Positions 25,894 through 34,629 of a DNA stretch of 64,000 nt are shown one piece after another. Each line of letters opens with the position of its first letter. Positions within the stretch are counted from its first letter, which is position 1. The notes beneath the pieces were generated by a model. That model worked only from the letters and a program-made list of their open reading frames with translations. It was not told the origin of the DNA and did not search any database. The stretch spans positions 124,001 to 188,000 of the forward strand of contig CAWIGD010000063.1 of assembly GCA_963835165.1 (NCBI GenBank), in the 5' to 3' direction. The translations under genes were made by a program, and so were the position numbers. This DNA comes from VAZQ01 sp963835165 (GTDB lineage: Bacteria > Pseudomonadota > Alphaproteobacteria > Rhizobiales > Xanthobacteraceae).

Positions 25894-27126
25894 ATGTACA
25901 ATCTTCACCTGAGCCCGGAGCAGTTGGAAATCCGCGACACGGTGCGCGATTTCGTCGCCCGCGAGGTCAAGCCGCTCGCGATCAGGCCCGAGCGTCTTGA
26001 GGCGCGCACGCGCCCCCTGCTCAACGACGCGCTCGACAAAGCCTCGCAGCTTGGGCTGCGATCGCTCGCGCTGTCCGAGGAAGCCGGCGGCGCCGGCGCC
26101 GACACGCTCACCTGCTGCATCGTGACCGAGGAACTCGCGCTGGGCGATCCCGACGTCGCGGCTGTGCTCGCGCAGACCTCGATGCTCGCCCACGTTTTGT
26201 TCGACCGGCTGATGACGCCGGAGCAGCGGGCGCGGTTCCTGCCGCCGTTCCTGATGGACGATCGCCATCACCTTGCGCTCGCAAATCACGAGCCCGATAG
26301 CGAGGCCGCGCTCGGAATTCACTATCATCGCCCGGAAACCGGCGAAGCCGGCGTGAAGACCACGGCGGTGCGCACGGGCGACACCTGGGTCATCAACGGC
26401 GTCAAGGACCGGGTCGCCAACGGGCCGGTCGCCAAGCTGTTCGCCGTCGAAGTGAGCAGCGACGCAAATGGCGCGAGCTTGCTTCTTGTGCCGCACGATA
26501 CGCCCGGCCTGAGCATGCGGGAGAGCGACCGCAGCGGGCATTCCCGACACGGCGTCTGCGGCGAGCTGGTATTCAAGGACTGCCGGGTGCCGTTGGAGAA
26601 TCTTGTCGGCCGCGAACATGAAAGCCCGCTCGCCGGCGATGCCGCCCGCGATCCACCGCAGGCCCCCGCTCTCAACCTCGGCATCGGCCGCGCCGCCTAT
26701 GAGGCGGCGCTCGACTACGCGCAACTGCGGGTGCAGGGCGGCCGCCGCATCATCGAGCACCAGGCAATCGGAAACAAGCTCGCCGAGGTCGCCGTGAGAC
26801 TTGAGGTCGCACGCGCCGCCATCTGGCAGGCGGCCTGGGCTTGCGACCATCCGGAAGCGTTCGCCGACCGCAGCCTGCCCGATCTGCCGCTCGCGCGCAT
26901 CGCCAAGGTGTTCGCGTCGGAGGCGATCTACCACGCCACCAAGGACGCCGCGGAATGCTTCGGCGCCATGGGCGTGATGCGCGACATGCCACTGCAGAAG
27001 TACGTGCACGATGCGCTGGTCTGCCTGCATTCCGGCACGAGCAACAGCGACGCGAAGCTGCGCATCGCCGAGGCGCTCGCCGGCTATCGCCGGCCCGCCA
27101 ATGCGGCCGCGCTCGCGGCCGAATGA
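25894..27126 (+). CDS. Acyl-CoA dehydrogenase family protein, catalytic Glu position altered
   Basis: A 410-residue acyl-CoA-dehydrogenase fold: the N-terminal helical domain, a middle beta domain (LALANHEPDSEAALG, TTAVRTGDTWVINGVKDRVANG) and C-terminal helices (ARAAIWQAAWACD, CFGAMGVMRDMPLQKYVHDAL). In classical members the base is the Glu of YEGTSE near the C-terminus; here the region reads LHSGTSNSD, with Ser380 at that point. It may use another base or be the non-catalytic half of a heteromer with the next gene, which follows after 19 bp. FAD binding is likely from the overall fold. The substrate is unknown. Confidence 0.85.
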   Translation: MYNLHLSPEQLEIRDTVRDFVAREVKPLAIRPERLEARTRPLLNDALDKASQLGLRSLALSEEAGGAGADTLTCCIVTEELALGDPDVAAVLAQTSMLAHVLFDRLMTPEQRARFLPPFLMDDRHHLALANHEPDSEAALGIHYHRPETGEAGVKTTAVRTGDTWVINGVKDRVANGPVAKLFAVEVSSDANGASLLLVPHDTPGLSMRESDRSGHSRHGVCGELVFKDCRVPLENLVGREHESPLAGDAARDPPQAPALNLGIGRAAYEAALDYAQLRVQGGRRIIEHQAIGNKLAEVAVRLEVARAAIWQAAWACDHPEAFADRSLPDLPLARIAKVFASEAIYHATKDAAECFGAMGVMRDMPLQKYVHDALVCLHSGTSNSDAKLRIAEALAGYRRPANAAALAAE

Positions 27127-27145
27127 ACCAACGAGGGCGCACCCC

Positions 27146-28336
27146 ATGGACTTCACGCTGAGCAACGAGCAGCGCTCCTGGCAGATGACGGCGCGCAAGT
27201 TCGCCGAAGAGGAAATCCGCCCGATCTCGGTTGAGCGCGACGAGATCTCCGATCCGCGCGCGACGTTCGACTGGGAGATCATCAAGAAAGGGTCGAGGCT
27301 CGGCTTTCGTACCATGGCGGTGCCAAAGGAATGGGGCGGCCACGGCACAGACTTCGTCACCCAGGCTCTGGTCATGGCCGAACTGGCCAAGGCAGACAGC
27401 GCCATCTCCAAAACCTTCAGCCAATGCTGGAAGTGGAGCCACCTGATCGCCGCGACCTGCACCGACGAGCAGAAGCGCCGATTCCTGCAGCCGTTCCTGG
27501 AGGACGACACCTACCTCCTGGGAAAGGGCATCAGCGAGCCGAGCGCGGGCTCCGACAACCGGCTGCCGCCGGCGGATGATCCCAAGGCCGGGCTCAAGTT
27601 GCGCGCCGAGCGGCACGGCGACGAATGGATCCTCAACGGCGAAAAATGCTTCATCGCCAATGCCAGCGTCGGCAAGCTGTTCTTCATCGATGCCCGCACC
27701 GACCCGAATGCTCCGCTCAAGCAAGGCACCACCATGTTCCTGGTGCCGCGTGACACGCCCGGCTTCCGCATCGGCAAGGTGTTCAACAAGAGCGGCTGGC
27801 GCTTCTACCAGAACGGCGAGATGATCTTTGAGAACGCGCGCGTACCCCACGCCAATGTCGTCGGCCCGGTGAATGGCTCCGACATGAAGGCCCAGCAGGC
27901 CGGCGACCGCACCGGAGGCGACCTGTTCGGCGACCTCGAACTCGCGGCCAACGCGCTCGGGGTCTGCGACGATGCCTGCGGCATGGCGCTCAGGCTGGCC
28001 CGCACGAAGAAACAAGGCGGCCGACTGCTGTTCGAGCAGCAGTTGGTCCAGCTCAAGCTCAACCGCATGCACCTGCTCACCGAGGCGCTGCGATCCTTCG
28101 TGATGCGCGTTGCCTGGGAGCACGACCACAAGATGCACTCGGCCAACCCCGGCCTGTGCATGAATTTCTCGACCGACGTCATCCAGGAGGTGAGCGAGAT
28201 CAACCTCGACCTGCATGCCGATGCGGGCGTCATGGATCCCCGCGCCGACAAGCTGGTGCGCGACGCCATCATCTGGAGTCATCTTGCCGGCGACAGCGTG
28301 CAACGCATGAAGGCCACGCGCCGGCTGGCGAAGTAG
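27146..28336 (+). CDS. Acyl-CoA dehydrogenase family protein
   Basis: A 396-residue protein of the acyl-CoA dehydrogenase superfamily: MDFTLSNEQRSWQMTARKFAEEEIRP, LGFRTMAVPKEWGGHG, GKGISEPSAGSDN, GDEWILNGEKCFIANAS, MIFENARVPHANVVG. The C-terminal domain is unusual: GVMDPRADKLVRDAIIWSHLAGDSVQRMK has no YEGTSE-type motif. It is paired tightly with the preceding dehydrogenase and ends the six-gene operon, facing the convergent minus-strand operon. Confidence 0.85.
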   Translation: MDFTLSNEQRSWQMTARKFAEEEIRPISVERDEISDPRATFDWEIIKKGSRLGFRTMAVPKEWGGHGTDFVTQALVMAELAKADSAISKTFSQCWKWSHLIAATCTDEQKRRFLQPFLEDDTYLLGKGISEPSAGSDNRLPPADDPKAGLKLRAERHGDEWILNGEKCFIANASVGKLFFIDARTDPNAPLKQGTTMFLVPRDTPGFRIGKVFNKSGWRFYQNGEMIFENARVPHANVVGPVNGSDMKAQQAGDRTGGDLFGDLELAANALGVCDDACGMALRLARTKKQGGRLLFEQQLVQLKLNRMHLLTEALRSFVMRVAWEHDHKMHSANPGLCMNFSTDVIQEVSEINLDLHADAGVMDPRADKLVRDAIIWSHLAGDSVQRMKATRRLAK

Positions 28337-28455
28337 GGATCAGAGCGTATAGCCGTTGGGCACGACGCAAGACATTTGCCGTTATTCGGGGTGCTCCCCT
28401 CCCCCTTGGGGGGCCCCTTGTGGGGGGTGCAACCCGAGTCTGCCCAGCGCTAATT

Positions 28456-28471
28456 CCGTTCAACGGAACGG
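28456..28471. terminator. Hairpin between convergent operons
   Basis: A 6-bp perfect stem (CCGTTC / GAACGG) with a 4-nt loop. It sits in the 163-bp gap where the plus- and minus-strand operons end face to face; a G/C-run stretch near 28397-28430 may add structure. There is no long T tract, so a bidirectional terminator role is only suggested. Confidence 0.3.
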
Positions 28472-28499
28472 GCTCTGTCACCGTCACCGCATCCCGCCG

Positions 28500-29477
28500 T
28501 CATTCCGCCTGTATCCCCGTCGCCTTGATGATCGCGCCGTAGCGCACGATGCCGTCGCGCACGAGCGCGCCGAATTGCTCGGGCGTGCCGCCGATCACCG
28601 TCATCCCGTTGTCCTCGAGCTTGCCGCGCACGTCGGGAGCATCGAGACTCCTGACCATCTCGGCGTTCAGGCGCGTCACGATCTCGTGCGGCAATCCGGC
28701 GGGCCCGAGGAAGCCGAACCATGAGGATGGTTTCTGGAACGCCGGCACGATTTCCGACATCGAGCGGACCTGCGGGAGCCTGGCGTAACGAGACGGCTCG
28801 AGCACCGCGAGGATCTTGACGCGGCCCGTCTGCATGGCCGGGATCGCGTTGGACACCGAGATGAACACCATCGGGATGTGGCCGCTGATCACGTCCTGCA
28901 TGGCCGGCGCCACCCCGCGATACGGCACATGCTTGATCCGGACACCGGCGGTCTGGTTGAACAGTTCGCCCATCATGTGAAACACCGAGCCGAGACCCGA
29001 GGAGCCATAGGAGAGCTCATCGGGATGAGTCCGGGCGTAGGCGATCAACGCCTCGACCGTATCGACCGGGACGGCGCTGTTTACGGCGAGGCACGTCACC
29101 GGCTCCACGGCGGCGACGATCGGGGTGAAATCCTTGAGCGGATCGTAGGGCAGGCTCTTCATCAGGTGCACGGCGGTGACATGCGTGCCTGCCGTCGCAG
29201 CCAGCAGGGTGTAGCCGTCGGGCGCCGCGCGCGCCACCAGGTTCGATCCGATCGTCCCGTTTGCGCCGCTGCGGTTCTCCACCACGATGGTCTGGCCGAG
29301 CGCGTCGGCTATCTTGCCGCCGACCAGGCGGGCGACCAGGTCGAGCGCCGGCCCGGGCGGAAACGGTACGACCATGGTCACGGGTTTTGCCGCCGGCCAG
29401 TTCTGCGCTGCCGCCGTATCGGCCCCGACGCACACGCTCGCGAGCAAGTACAGAGTGAGGAAGCGGAAGGTACCCAT
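28500..29477 (-). CDS. Bug/TctC-type periplasmic binding protein (6), atypical ligand loop
   Basis: A 325-residue receptor. It has a signal peptide (FRFLTLYLLASVCVGADTAAAQ), then WPAAKPVTMVVPFPPGPALDLVARL, IVVENRSGANGTIGSN, RAAPDGYTLLAA, PYDPLKDFTPIVAAV, YGSSGLGSVFHMMGELFNQTAG and HVPYRGVAPA. In the first ligand loop the usual GGxxD is PGPALD, lacking the Gly-Gly. The start ATG ends at 29477, 14 bp after the crotonase stop, so it is the last gene of the minus-strand operon. Confidence 0.92.
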   Translation of the reverse strand: MGTFRFLTLYLLASVCVGADTAAAQNWPAAKPVTMVVPFPPGPALDLVARLVGGKIADALGQTIVVENRSGANGTIGSNLVARAAPDGYTLLAATAGTHVTAVHLMKSLPYDPLKDFTPIVAAVEPVTCLAVNSAVPVDTVEALIAYARTHPDELSYGSSGLGSVFHMMGELFNQTAGVRIKHVPYRGVAPAMQDVISGHIPMVFISVSNAIPAMQTGRVKILAVLEPSRYARLPQVRSMSEIVPAFQKPSSWFGFLGPAGLPHEIVTRLNAEMVRSLDAPDVRGKLEDNGMTVIGGTPEQFGALVRDGIVRYGAIIKATGIQAE

Positions 29478-29491
29478 GGCAATGGTCCCGA

Positions 29492-30292
29492 TTACTGCTC
29501 GTGCTCCGGCGCAGCCCATCGCGGCTTGCGCTTCTCGCGAAAGCTGGCGACGCCTTCGAGCGCCTCCGGCGAATGACGGCGCTGGTCGAATTCGTGCTGC
29601 AACTCCACCAGGAGTTCTTTCGAGACCGGCGGCTGCCCCAGCCGGCGCAGCAATCCCTTTGCAACCGTCACGGCGTTGGGGCCTGCGAGCAAGAGTTCGT
29701 CGATGAGCGCCGCCAACGCTGCGTCGCCATCGTCGGTATCGTAAAGTTCATGTACCAGGCCGATCCGCATCGCCGCTTCGGCCGCAAAGCGCTCACCCGA
29801 CAACAGATACCGGCGCAGGCTGCGCGCCTCCATCGCACGCAGAAAGAACGGGATCAGCGGCCCCGGCGCAAAGCCGAGCCTCACCTCCGGCAGCGAAAAA
29901 AATGCACCCCGCGCGGCAATGACAATGTCGCAGCAGGACACGAGCGCGACGCCGCCGCCGATGCAGGCGCCGTGGACGAGCGCAATGGTCGGCTTCGGCA
30001 GGCTGTCGAACGCAAGGCAGAGGCCCGGAATGGAGGCGCGCGGCGCATCCTTCGCCCTCGGCTGCTCGTCCCCGATCTCCGCCCCGACACAGAAGTGCTT
30101 GCCGCCCGCCCGCAGCACAATCGCGCGAACCGTCGGATCCACCCCCAGACGCGCGGTCTCTGCGACCAGCGTATCGAGCATCGCCTGATTGTAGCGGTTG
30201 CCTTTCTCGGGACGGTTGAGCGTGAGCGTGGCGACGCCGCGCCGGTCCAAGGCACAAAGCACCGCGACTTCAGGCGAGGACGGATCGGTCAC
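29492..30292 (-). CDS. Enoyl-CoA hydratase/isomerase (crotonase family)
   Basis: A 266-residue crotonase. RPEKGNRYNQAML, GKHFCVGAEI and LVHGACIGGGVALVSCCDIVIAA contain the oxyanion-hole glycines, and AFFSLPEVRLGFAPGPLIPFFLRAM is the usual active-site block. The position of the second catalytic Glu is PGPLIP rather than PExGxxP-type, so simple hydration cannot be assumed. The GTG start overlaps the previous dehydrogenase stop by 4 bp, indicating coupled translation. It acts on a CoA thioester made by the upstream enzymes. Confidence 0.88.
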   Translation of the reverse strand: MTDPSSPEVAVLCALDRRGVATLTLNRPEKGNRYNQAMLDTLVAETARLGVDPTVRAIVLRAGGKHFCVGAEIGDEQPRAKDAPRASIPGLCLAFDSLPKPTIALVHGACIGGGVALVSCCDIVIAARGAFFSLPEVRLGFAPGPLIPFFLRAMEARSLRRYLLSGERFAAEAAMRIGLVHELYDTDDGDAALAALIDELLLAGPNAVTVAKGLLRRLGQPPVSKELLVELQHEFDQRRHSPEALEGVASFREKRKPRWAAPEHEQ

Positions 30293-31404
30293 GGCGATAC
30301 TCCGGCGTCGAGGGTCAGGTCGGAAAACCGTCTGGAATGGTGGAGCTCGCCGCCGTATTGCGCGGAAAGCGCCATGGCGCGTTTGTAATAGAGACCGATG
30401 TCGTGCTCCTCGGTATATCCGATGGCGCCATGCATCTGCAGCGCGCCGCGAACGATCTCCGAGGCCGAACGCGAAGCGCGTGCTTTTGCCGCCGAGATCA
30501 TCGCCGGATGGTGCTCGCCCGCGTCGTAGGCGGCGAGCACGCGGTAGGCCAGCGACCGGTTGAGCTCGATATCGATGAAGGCGTTGACCGCGCGGTGCTG
30601 CAGCACCTGGAAACTGCCGATCGGCCGCCCGAACTGCTCCCGCAGCTTGATGTAATCGACCGTGACATCGAGCGCACCGGCAGCGAGACCGATGAGCTTG
30701 ACCGCGGCGCCGAGCATCAGGAATTCCTGCAATTGCACGGCCAGTCGTTTCGCCTCCGCGCCGGTCGCAATCACCTGTTCCGCAGGGACATGGACGCTGG
30801 CGAAAGTGAGCGTGCTCGCGGTCGAGCCGTCGACATTACGTTTGGTGGCGACCGCGACATCGCTGCGCGGGACGACTGCCACTACCGGCGGCGCTCCGGA
30901 ATCGAGCGCTACCAGAAACGCCTCCGCCGAGCCGCCATAGGCAACGAACGCAATGCTGCCGTTGAGCACGCCTGCTTTATGATCGTAGTGGATGCCGGAC
31001 GCGCCTGCGCCAAAGCGCCAGGACGCCGCTGCGGTCGCGGGCACGATCAGGCGCGACCCGCGCAACAGATCGACGAGCCCGGCACCCGCGCGCAAGCCGT
31101 CCTCGGCCCGCGACATCGTCAATGCCGCCGCGGCCGCCTCGAGCAGCGGGACCATGAGCAGCTGGCGGCCGGCCTGTTCGAGCGCAAGCGCGATATCGAA
31201 GGCGCCGAGCCCCTGCCCGCCCTGACCTTCCGCCACTACGGTCGCGAGCCACTCCGACTCGATGATCTCACGCCACGCGTCAGCGTCGATCTCCGCCGCA
31301 GCCGTCCGCAAGGCCCGCAATCGCCTGGGTCCACCGTAATCGAGACAGAGCCGGGTCGCGGTTTCGGCGAACAGCTTCTGCTGCTCGCTCAGCAACAGAT
31401 CCAA
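30289..31404 (-). CDS. Acyl-CoA dehydrogenase family protein (short form)
   Basis: A 371-residue acyl-CoA-dehydrogenase homologue: MDLLLSEQQKLFAETATRL, SEWLATVVAEGQGGQGLG, DYIKLREQFGRPIGSFQVLQHRAVNAFIDIE, and ALQMHGAIGYTEEHDIGLYYKRAMAL. The middle FAD/substrate domain is degenerate compared with classical members. It appears to begin with TTG, supported by AAGGG 7 bp upstream. It is adjacent to another dehydrogenase, as in two-gene heterotetrameric acyl-CoA dehydrogenases of steroid and bile-acid degraders. Confidence 0.84.
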   Translation of the reverse strand: MDLLLSEQQKLFAETATRLCLDYGGPRRLRALRTAAAEIDADAWREIIESEWLATVVAEGQGGQGLGAFDIALALEQAGRQLLMVPLLEAAAAALTMSRAEDGLRAGAGLVDLLRGSRLIVPATAAASWRFGAGASGIHYDHKAGVLNGSIAFVAYGGSAEAFLVALDSGAPPVVAVVPRSDVAVATKRNVDGSTASTLTFASVHVPAEQVIATGAEAKRLAVQLQEFLMLGAAVKLIGLAAGALDVTVDYIKLREQFGRPIGSFQVLQHRAVNAFIDIELNRSLAYRVLAAYDAGEHHPAMISAAKARASRSASEIVRGALQMHGAIGYTEEHDIGLYYKRAMALSAQYGGELHHSRRFSDLTLDAGVSP

Positions 31405-31445
31405 ATCAAATCCCTTTCATTCGAGTCTGACATTCAACGCGGACA

Positions 31446-32627
31446 TCAGCTCGGCAGCCCCAGCACCCGCTTGGCGATGATGTTGCGCTGAATCTCGACC
31501 GCCCCGCTGCCGACGGTCACGCGGCGCATCTCGAACATCTCTGCCGCCGGATTGATGAGGTGATTGCCGACCGGCGTGTCTTCCACCAGGGGGCCATATC
31601 CCGCGGCCGCCTCCACCAGCAGCTCCGACGCGCGCTGGCCAAGCTCGCCGCCGACGATCTTAATCACCGGCGCCATCGAGAACGGCGCCCGCTTCTCACC
31701 GTGCAACGCGGCGGCGTGGCGGTAATAGGCGGAAAAGGCCATGAGATCGATTTCGAGTGCCGCCAGCCTGTGCAGAAATCCGGCTTCACGCGTGGCGCCG
31801 GTGAGTTCCGCCACCTGCCGGGCCTTGTTGAGGAGCACCGCGGCGTTGCGCGGGTGGCCGGTGGTGAAGCGTTCCGAGCCGAGCAGCCGGTTGGCAACTT
31901 TCCACCCATCGTTGAGCCCGCCGAGCAAATTCTCGCGCGGCACCCGCACATCGACGAGCAGCTCCTCGGCGAATTCCGCGTCACCCTTGATGGTCTGGAT
32001 CGGTCGCACCGTGATCCCAGGCGATTTCAAATCGATCAGCAGCATGCTGATCCCGGCATGGCGAGGCGTAGCGTTCCGGTCGGTGCGTACCAGCGCAAAC
32101 ATCCAGTCCGCGAAATGGCCGTTGGTGGTCCACATCTTATGGCCATTGACGACGAAGTGATCACCCTCGAGCTCGGCGCGCGTTTCCAGGCGCACGAGGT
32201 CAGAGCCGGCGCCCGCTTCGGAATAGCCCTGGCACCAGGTGATCTCCCCGGTGAGGATCGGCGGCAGGTGCTGCCTCTTCTGCTCAGGCGTGCCGGCGTC
32301 GATGATCAGCGGACCGATGAAATTGAGCCCGTGCGGATAGGGCGTGGGTGCCCCGACGCGGCTGATCTCTTCGAACAGGATGATTTGCTGCGTGAGGGTC
32401 GCGCCCATTCCGCCAACTTCCTTCGGCCAATGGGGTGCGATCCAGCCGCGCTCGTAGAGCTTGCGGTGCCACGGCTTGAGTTCGGGCGGATCGATGCGAG
32501 CGGACCGGTTGCACAGATCTGCGGGAAGATTCTCCCCAATCCAGTCGCGCACCTCTTGGCGGAAGGCGCGGTCGGCCGGATCGTCATCCACGAACAGCGT
32601 GGTGTTGTCCCAGGTTGGCGACGGCAT
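31446..32627 (-). CDS. Acyl-CoA dehydrogenase family protein (FadE-like)
   Basis: A 393-residue dehydrogenase. RKLYERGWIAPHWPKEVGGMGATLTQQIILFEEISR, QGYSEAGAGSDLVRLETRA, FVVNGHKMWTTNGHFADWMFALVRT, and the C-terminal MRRVTVGSGAVEIQRNIIAKRVLGLP are typical of FadE-like acyl-CoA dehydrogenases acting on branched or cyclic acyl-CoAs. GSGAVEIQ replaces the YEGTSEIQ form. The start ATG ends at 32627, 4 bp after the MaoC-type gene, so they are co-translated. The next gene downstream is its likely partner subunit. Confidence 0.88.
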   Translation of the reverse strand: MPSPTWDNTTLFVDDDPADRAFRQEVRDWIGENLPADLCNRSARIDPPELKPWHRKLYERGWIAPHWPKEVGGMGATLTQQIILFEEISRVGAPTPYPHGLNFIGPLIIDAGTPEQKRQHLPPILTGEITWCQGYSEAGAGSDLVRLETRAELEGDHFVVNGHKMWTTNGHFADWMFALVRTDRNATPRHAGISMLLIDLKSPGITVRPIQTIKGDAEFAEELLVDVRVPRENLLGGLNDGWKVANRLLGSERFTTGHPRNAAVLLNKARQVAELTGATREAGFLHRLAALEIDLMAFSAYYRHAAALHGEKRAPFSMAPVIKIVGGELGQRASELLVEAAAGYGPLVEDTPVGNHLINPAAEMFEMRRVTVGSGAVEIQRNIIAKRVLGLPS

Positions 32628-32631
32628 CCGG

Positions 32632-33489
32632 TCAGGTCCTCAAGGTCGCGCGCCCGTTGCTGAGCACGATCTCGTCCCGCCCCACCACGCGGCACTGGAA
32701 CGCGATGTGCTCGCGCTCGGGCCAGATTTCGGTGCGTATCGTCTCGCCGGGAAAGACCGGGCGCGAAAAGCGCGCCTCGATGCTGTTCAGCCGCTCCGGC
32801 CGGTAGTCCGCGCAGGTCCGCAGGATCGCGTGCGCCGCCACGCCGAAACTTGCGGCGCCATGGAGAATGGGCCGATCGAAGCCGGCAACCTTGGCGCGCG
32901 CGGGATCGGCATGCAGCGGATTCTCATCGCCATTGAGCCGGTAGAGCAGCGCGAGATTTGGGGGCGTCGGCAGATCGCAGATCTGCCCCGGCGCAGTCTG
33001 CGGCACTGCAGCGGGCACCGGCGTATCCGTCACCTTGCCACCGAAGCCACCATGCTTGCGCGCGAAGGTGCTGCTGTCCACGGTGGCGACCACCGTCCCA
33101 TCCTCGGCGATCAGGTCGCGCGTGTTCTGGATGATGGCGGCGTTGCCAGGGCCCTTGTCGATGACCTCCTTGATGCGCGGGCGGCTCAGCAACTTTCCCT
33201 CAACGGCCAGAGGACGATGCAGCACCACCTTGATGTCGCCCGCGACCACGAGACGATCGTCGACGCCGAAGGCGGGATCGGTCATGCGGCCGGGCCAGCC
33301 CAGCACCACCGCCATGGTGGGGAAGGCTTGGAGGCCGGCGCGCTCGTACACGAATTTAAGCTCGCCCGGATCAACCGGATTCATTCCAAGCCCGATCCCG
33401 AGCGCATAGATGATGCACTCGCGCTCGCCGTAGCTCACCGGAATATCGGCCGGCCGATGGGCCATGATCCGTTCGTAGTTCAGCGCCAT
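32632..33489 (-). CDS. MaoC-like (R)-specific enoyl-CoA hydratase, double hot-dog
   Basis: A 285-residue double hot-dog protein like the hydratase-2 part of peroxisomal multifunctional enzyme 2. The N-terminal half carries PVSYGERECIIYALGIG; the C-terminal half carries the hydratase-2 motif YRLNGDENPLHADPARAKVAGFDRPILHG with the Asp/His pair. It would add water to a trans-2-enoyl-CoA made by the neighbouring dehydrogenases. It lies 33 bp after Bug receptor 7 in the minus-strand operon. Confidence 0.92.
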   Translation of the reverse strand: MALNYERIMAHRPADIPVSYGERECIIYALGIGLGMNPVDPGELKFVYERAGLQAFPTMAVVLGWPGRMTDPAFGVDDRLVVAGDIKVVLHRPLAVEGKLLSRPRIKEVIDKGPGNAAIIQNTRDLIAEDGTVVATVDSSTFARKHGGFGGKVTDTPVPAAVPQTAPGQICDLPTPPNLALLYRLNGDENPLHADPARAKVAGFDRPILHGAASFGVAAHAILRTCADYRPERLNSIEARFSRPVFPGETIRTEIWPEREHIAFQCRVVGRDEIVLSNGRATLRT

Positions 33490-33522
33490 TTCAATCCCGG
33501 GGTCAGTGGTGAGCGGCGGTGG

Positions 33523-34521
33523 TCATTGTTCCAGCTTCGCGCCGGAAATATCGACGAGGAGTTTGCCCTTCTTCTGATCCTCCACAATGAACTTGGCAAA
33601 TGCCTCGCTGCTGTCGCCGACCGGCTCGAACCCCTTGGAGATCAGGTACTGCTCGGCGAAGTCCGGGCTCTTCACGATGGCGGAGAACTCCGTGTTGAGC
33701 TTCTTGACGATATCCGGTGGCGTCCCCTTGGGCGCAAACATCCCGAACCAGGTCTCGAACGCGGACTGGTCTGGCGACAATCCGCTCTCTGCGAACGAAG
33801 GTACATTTGGAATCAGGGGACTGCGGCTCGATCCCGGGACCAACAGCCCCTTGACCTCGCCTTCATTGATCTGGCGCGCGATATCGGGATTGCCGATGAT
33901 AAGGTAGATCAGCTGAATATCACCTGATTTGAACGCCAGCATCGCGTCGGACGCGCCTTTGTAAGGAATATGCGTCATCTTCGCGCCGGTCTCGTGCTTG
34001 ATCCACTCGACCACCAGGTGGGTGTCGCCGCCCACGCCGAAGGAGCCGAAGTTGAGCTTCTCCGGGTTCTGTTTCGAATAAGCAACCAGTTCCTTGAAAT
34101 CCTTCACCGGGACATTCTTGTTGAGGATGAGGACCTGATGCGCGAAGGCGAGATTGGTGATCGGCTCAAAATCCTTGATCGGATCGTAGGACAGGTTTTT
34201 GTAGAGCGCAGGATTGATCGACACCGAGCTGCGCGAGAGCAGGCAGATCGTGGAGCCGTCCGGCGGCGCCGCCTTGCAGGCGTTGGCGGCGATGATGGTG
34301 TTGGCGCCGGCGCGGCTTTCGACGACGAAGCCATAGGGATTGCGTTGCTCAAATGCCCTGCCGAGCGCGCGCACCATTACGTCGATAGCGCCGCCGGGCG
34401 CCAGCGGGATGATGACGCGGATGGGAGCCGCGGGATAGTTCGCTTGCGTGAAGGCCGCGTTGCCAAGGACACTTAGCGCGCCCGCGACCACCGCAAGACC
34501 AAGGAGCTTTCGCAACTGCAT
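33523..34521 (-). CDS. Bug/TctC-type periplasmic binding protein (7)
   Basis: A 332-residue receptor: signal peptide (LGLAVVAGALSVLGNAAF), YPAAPIRVIIPLAPGGAIDVMVRALG, FVVESRAGANTIIAAN, YKNLSYDPIKDFEPITNL, NFGSFGVGGDTHLVVEWIKHETG and HIPYKGASDAMLAFKSGD. The start follows GGGAGGATGCGTCG. It lies 108 bp downstream of a CoA ligase and just upstream of the MaoC and acyl-CoA dehydrogenase genes, so its ligand is probably the acid activated by that ligase. Confidence 0.93.
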   Translation of the reverse strand: MQLRKLLGLAVVAGALSVLGNAAFTQANYPAAPIRVIIPLAPGGAIDVMVRALGRAFEQRNPYGFVVESRAGANTIIAANACKAAPPDGSTICLLSRSSVSINPALYKNLSYDPIKDFEPITNLAFAHQVLILNKNVPVKDFKELVAYSKQNPEKLNFGSFGVGGDTHLVVEWIKHETGAKMTHIPYKGASDAMLAFKSGDIQLIYLIIGNPDIARQINEGEVKGLLVPGSSRSPLIPNVPSFAESGLSPDQSAFETWFGMFAPKGTPPDIVKKLNTEFSAIVKSPDFAEQYLISKGFEPVGDSSEAFAKFIVEDQKKGKLLVDISGAKLEQ

Positions 34522-34629
34522 CGACGCATCCTCCCGCGTTCATGCTTGTATTTTTTAGCAGTTTGGTGGCTCCGGGATCGCCGGGTCAAGTCCGCGGGGG
34601 AAGGGTCGAAGCCACAGAGAGAAGGAACG

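Noticed and set aside
25699..27510. A 603-codon minus-strand open frame opposite the acyl-CoA dehydrogenases
   Set aside because: The plus strand encodes clear dehydrogenase domains here; the opposite frame has no signal or motif.
28395..28432. G/C-run stretch as a G-quadruplex or CRISPR-like repeat
   Set aside because: Runs are irregular, on both strands, and not repeated with spacers; at most it adds structure between convergent operons.
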